Below are positions 61,539-64,000 of a stretch of DNA of 64,000 nt, in pieces. The notes under the pieces were generated by a model. The model did not search any database and was not told the origin of the DNA. It was given only the letters and a program-made list of their open reading frames with translations. Position 1 is the stretch's first letter, and every line of letters begins with the position of its first letter. The position numbers and the translations under genes are program-made. Source of the DNA: Macquaria australasica (lineage: Eukaryota; Chordata; Actinopteri; Centrarchiformes; Percichthyidae); contig SEMN01000125.1 of the NCBI GenBank assembly GCA_005408345.1, forward strand, positions 372,001 to 436,000, given 5' to 3'.

Positions 61539-61646
61539 GGTCTGTGTGTGTGTGTGTGTGTGTGTGTTAGGTCTGTGTGTGTGTGTGTGTGTTAGGTCTG
61601 TGTGTGTGTGTGTGTGTTAGGTCTGTGTGTGTGTGTGTGTGTGTGT
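61493..61646 (+). repeat. Compound (GT)n / TTAGGTCT minisatellite
   Basis: Five exact TTAGGTCT octamers begin at 61493, 61536, 61567, 61592 and 61617, each followed by a pure GT run. Unit lengths are 43, 31, 25 and 25 bp, so the GT runs shorten and become uniform toward the 3' side. It lies in rnf141 intron 1. Confidence 0.9.
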
Positions 61647-61735
61647 TCAGCATAGCTACGTAGAGGCAGGCTGCGTTAAGTGAAAGTCCCTGATAAACTT
61701 ATTTATTTCACTTTCATTTTGTGTAAATCCTGCCA

Positions 61736-61834
61736 ATATTTATGGAAGCCCATTTCTGCCAGTAAAAAAAAATAAAAAGTCATAATTATGGCTTTTTTTT
61801 TTTTTTACTGGCAGAAATGGGCTTCCATAAATAT
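61736..61834. repeat. Perfect 37-bp inverted repeat (mini-palindromic MITE)
   Basis: Bases 61736-61772 are exactly complementary to 61798-61834 across a 25-base spacer. The arms begin atatttatggaagccc, continue atttctgccag and end in an A/T run. The words 'ggaagcccatttctgcca' and 'aagtcataatt' recall a teleost MITE family with palindromic termini. It lies in rnf141 intron 1. RNA from either strand would fold into a perfect hairpin. Confidence 0.85.
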
Positions 61835-62436
61835 CTGCGATCGCTAACCACAGGTTTTTTTTTTGTTTTTTAAAAAAAAATTAAATTACCTTTGGGAGAA
61901 ATTGAGCCAGCATTAGAGTGCAGAGTTCGTTGCCAAGCTGGCTTAACAACCCTGCTGTATTTGCGGTCCTTCTATGTTAAGTAACTTTGTATATATTTTA
62001 CCAGGCTTGCAGCTGATAGTTTATTTAATACCCGTATATCTACATAAGCTGAATCTAGCAGGTGTGGTTGCTGTGGTAACACTATAGCGCTGCTTGTTAT
62101 GTAGTTATAAGGTAATCAGACTTCAGTGTGGATCAATATTGTGATTGTTACAGTAATGGAATATGGGTCTTTTGGTTACTTTTCTGTATTATATTTTTAA
62201 TTATAATTGATTATTTATTTATTTATATGATAGTATCAATATTGTAATTTTATTTTGCTTTTCATAGTCATGGTTACTAGGTTTTGTGATTTATCCTGGT
62301 GTGATTATATATGCTTATGAAATTTAACTTTATGTAATCAGTAGTTGTTATTTTTTTTTGTAATTGTAAATTGGCAAGGAAAAGGAGAACAAACAAACTA
62401 GAAAAAAAATCTTTTTCCACCTGACAGAGAGGGGGG

Positions 62437-62437
<1 letters not shown>
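61835..62437. other. rnf141 intron 1 sequence, AT-rich
   Basis: No element recognised; T/A runs at 61856-61880 and 62350. Confidence 0.5.

Positions 62438-62492
<55 letters not shown>
62438..62492 (+). repeat. (CA)n microsatellite
   Basis: Uninterrupted CA dinucleotides of about 55 bp, preceded by aggggggcc. On the minus strand it forms a Cys-Val open frame that is not a gene. Confidence 0.95.
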
Positions 62493-62495
<3 letters not shown>

Positions 62496-62516
62496 CAACT
62501 GATGTTTGCTTTGTAT

Positions 62517-62552
62517 ATGTTTTACCAGATGTTTTACCAGATGTTTTACCAG
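62517..62552 (+). repeat. Three exact 12-bp tandem units, atgttttaccag
   Basis: The unit occurs at 62517, 62529 and 62541 without mismatch, close after the CA microsatellite. Confidence 0.9.
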
Positions 62553-63043
62553 ATCAACAGTAAAGACCTGAGACCCACAGCTGCCTTCTGCCTCTTGATT
62601 GAAAACGCCAAGCCAGTCGGCTACACTTGCTGTTCCTTAGCCTCTCTGTCAGGGCTTTAAAAGTAAATTAAAGCAAATGTGATGCATAAGAAATTTTGGT
62701 TCACACTTTATGACCTCTAGTGGCATTTAGGCCATTTCTAAAAGACATAGCAACAGTGTTTAGACTAAACCTGCAGCTTCTGATGAGAGAGCAGTCAGGT
62801 TTAAGATACTATATTCTAGATTGTTCCAGATCTTTCAATCTCAGCCCACATCTGAGATGTTTTCAGGGATTTAAATAGAATAAGGAATGAGTAAAGGCTA
62901 CATTGTCTCAGAGAAAGAAATATAGACTATCACAAACCAAAAAACTGACTTTTAACTGTTTATTTCCCACCAGGCTCTGCAGAACTGAATGAGGTGCAGC
63001 CTTCTGCCAGTGCTGTTTTGTAAGTGCTGCTGCTGCTGCCAGG

Positions 63044-64000
63044 ATGGGCCAGCAGCTCTCAGGCCAGGCAATAATGACCCGTCTGCCTGAGAAGCTGGTG
63101 AAACACGCCGGACTGGTACGTGACAGCGGCTATCTAACCTACGAGGAGTTTCTGGCAAGAGTGGCTGAACTTAACGAAGTGTAAGTCACAGTCTGTTCCG
63201 GACACATACTTTAGCTGTTCAACAGAACAAATTACCGTCCATCAGGAATAATAGATGTTCAATTGTGCAAACATACAGCTGTTTTCCAGTTGCTTTAATG
63301 TAGTGGAGAGAAGAGGAATGTTGAATACTTGACACCTGCTGGATGGATTGAAGTGATTTTCTTTTTGGCTTCAAGGGTCGACTATTCTGATTAAGAGCTA
63401 AACTCTGCACGGCCAGCTTCAGTACTGTTGCACCATCTAGGATTTGGCCCGTCTTACTCCCCAGGCATTAGGCCCTGCTCCTGCCAATTTAGTTTTTATC
63501 TTACTAGCTCTCGGAGATAGTAACCGAGAGGCAGGATAACATGGTTAGTGTGTTATTCTAAGTTGTATGAAATGATACAGTGTTCATGTAGAAGTTTTAT
63601 TTATCTGAAACTGTACATCTCATTTGGATAAGTAGAAAAATAATTTGCAGCATAATGTAAGTGGTTATATCCAGTGCCGATCTGCAGGTTTGGGATCCAT
63701 TTTTTGATGTATCTATAAAGCCCAGTTCACAACAGAGCATTGTGAGTGAGTGAACAGCACCTAAACTGCAGAGTGCACACAATAAAGAACATAGAGCGGT
63801 TTTGGCCTTCATTCAACATGAAAACTCCCAGCTAAATGTAGCAGTGTTTCGAAAATCATTACTTTTTGCATTACGTTTGCATGTGTAGCTCTGTTCATAT
63901 CCTGTACTCTTTACTGCTGTAGAAAACGGAAGTTAAAAAAATGCAGATTTGTTAATTGAGTTGAACACACCCTCTCTCTGCTGGATCTCTTTCAGTACGG
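63044..64000 (+). CDS. rnf141: RING finger protein 141, 5' coding exons (cut by window end)
   Basis: An exon starting at 62974 (acceptor tttatttcccaccag) carries 70 bases of 5' UTR and the ATG at 63044. Coding exon part 63044-63180 encodes 45 residues and two bases, beginning MGQQLSGQAIMTRLPEKLVK and including DSGYLTYEEFLARVAELNEV. This is the RNF141 (ZNF230) N-terminus as I know it. A gtaagt donor follows at 63181. The next coding exon begins at 63996 after ctggatctctttcag, and its first bases restore V then T, as in the known protein (VTAK). The C-terminal C3HC4 RING domain that would confer ubiquitin-ligase-type function lies beyond the window. MGQQ with Gly2 suggests N-myristoylation (inference). 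In mammals the gene is best known for testis expression. Confidence 0.9.
63186..63990 (+). other. rnf141: rnf141 intron between coding exons 1 and 2
   Basis: A phase-2 intron, gtaagt to ttcag. No repeat or other gene was recognised in it. Two minus-strand frames (63219-63410 and 63597-63812) have no domain. Confidence 0.7.

Noticed and set aside
61490..61650. CRISPR-like spacing of TTAGGTCT repeats
   Set aside because: Spacers are GT microsatellite, not unique sequence, and the genome is vertebrate; this is a minisatellite.

Overview
This looks like nuclear DNA of a ray-finned (probably percomorph) fish. It is AT-leaning and gene-poor, full of teleost-type interspersed repeats, and its only convincing genes are intron-split vertebrate genes. 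There is no bacterial operon structure, CRISPR array or viral genome.

Layout. From 1 to about 55.4 kb there is no recognisable protein-coding gene. The stretch holds at least a dozen MITE-like or LINE/SINE copies, plus a few exon-like segments with good splice sites (9087-9204, 18107-18227, 23133-23234). A purine-rich, CCAAT-containing promoter-like block lies just before the second of these. The simplest reading, which is inference, is that most of this is long 5'-UTR intron and upstream sequence of the next gene. That gene, at 55416-57097 on the plus strand, is a complete three-exon GT54 glycosyltransferase of the MGAT4C (GnT-IVc) type, with 478 codons. Between 57.1 and 60.9 kb lie its 3' UTR, unique sequence and a LINE 3' tail. 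At 60.9-61.1 kb a short CpG-rich block with a perfect CRE begins a second plus-strand gene, rnf141. Its first coding exon is at 63044-63180 and its second begins at 63996, five bases before the window ends.

The two genes have no obvious joint function: one is a Golgi N-glycan branching-family enzyme, the other a RING-finger protein. Their adjacency is interesting mainly for synteny, because the human orthologues sit on different chromosomes (12q21 and 11p15).

The repeats carry most of the unusual structure. There are two nested-insertion mosaics (1.3-1.9 kb and 54.3-55.15 kb) and a deletion derivative of a transposon carrying a RecQ-like helicase reading frame cut at its ATP-binding motif (48.85-49.35 kb). 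A perfect 37-bp inverted repeat lies in rnf141 intron 1, and a 49-bp exact duplication sits at a SINE tail. I found no clear evidence of a new multi-gene system. The best leads are the unannotated 5' exons and uORFs of both genes and the repeat mosaics.
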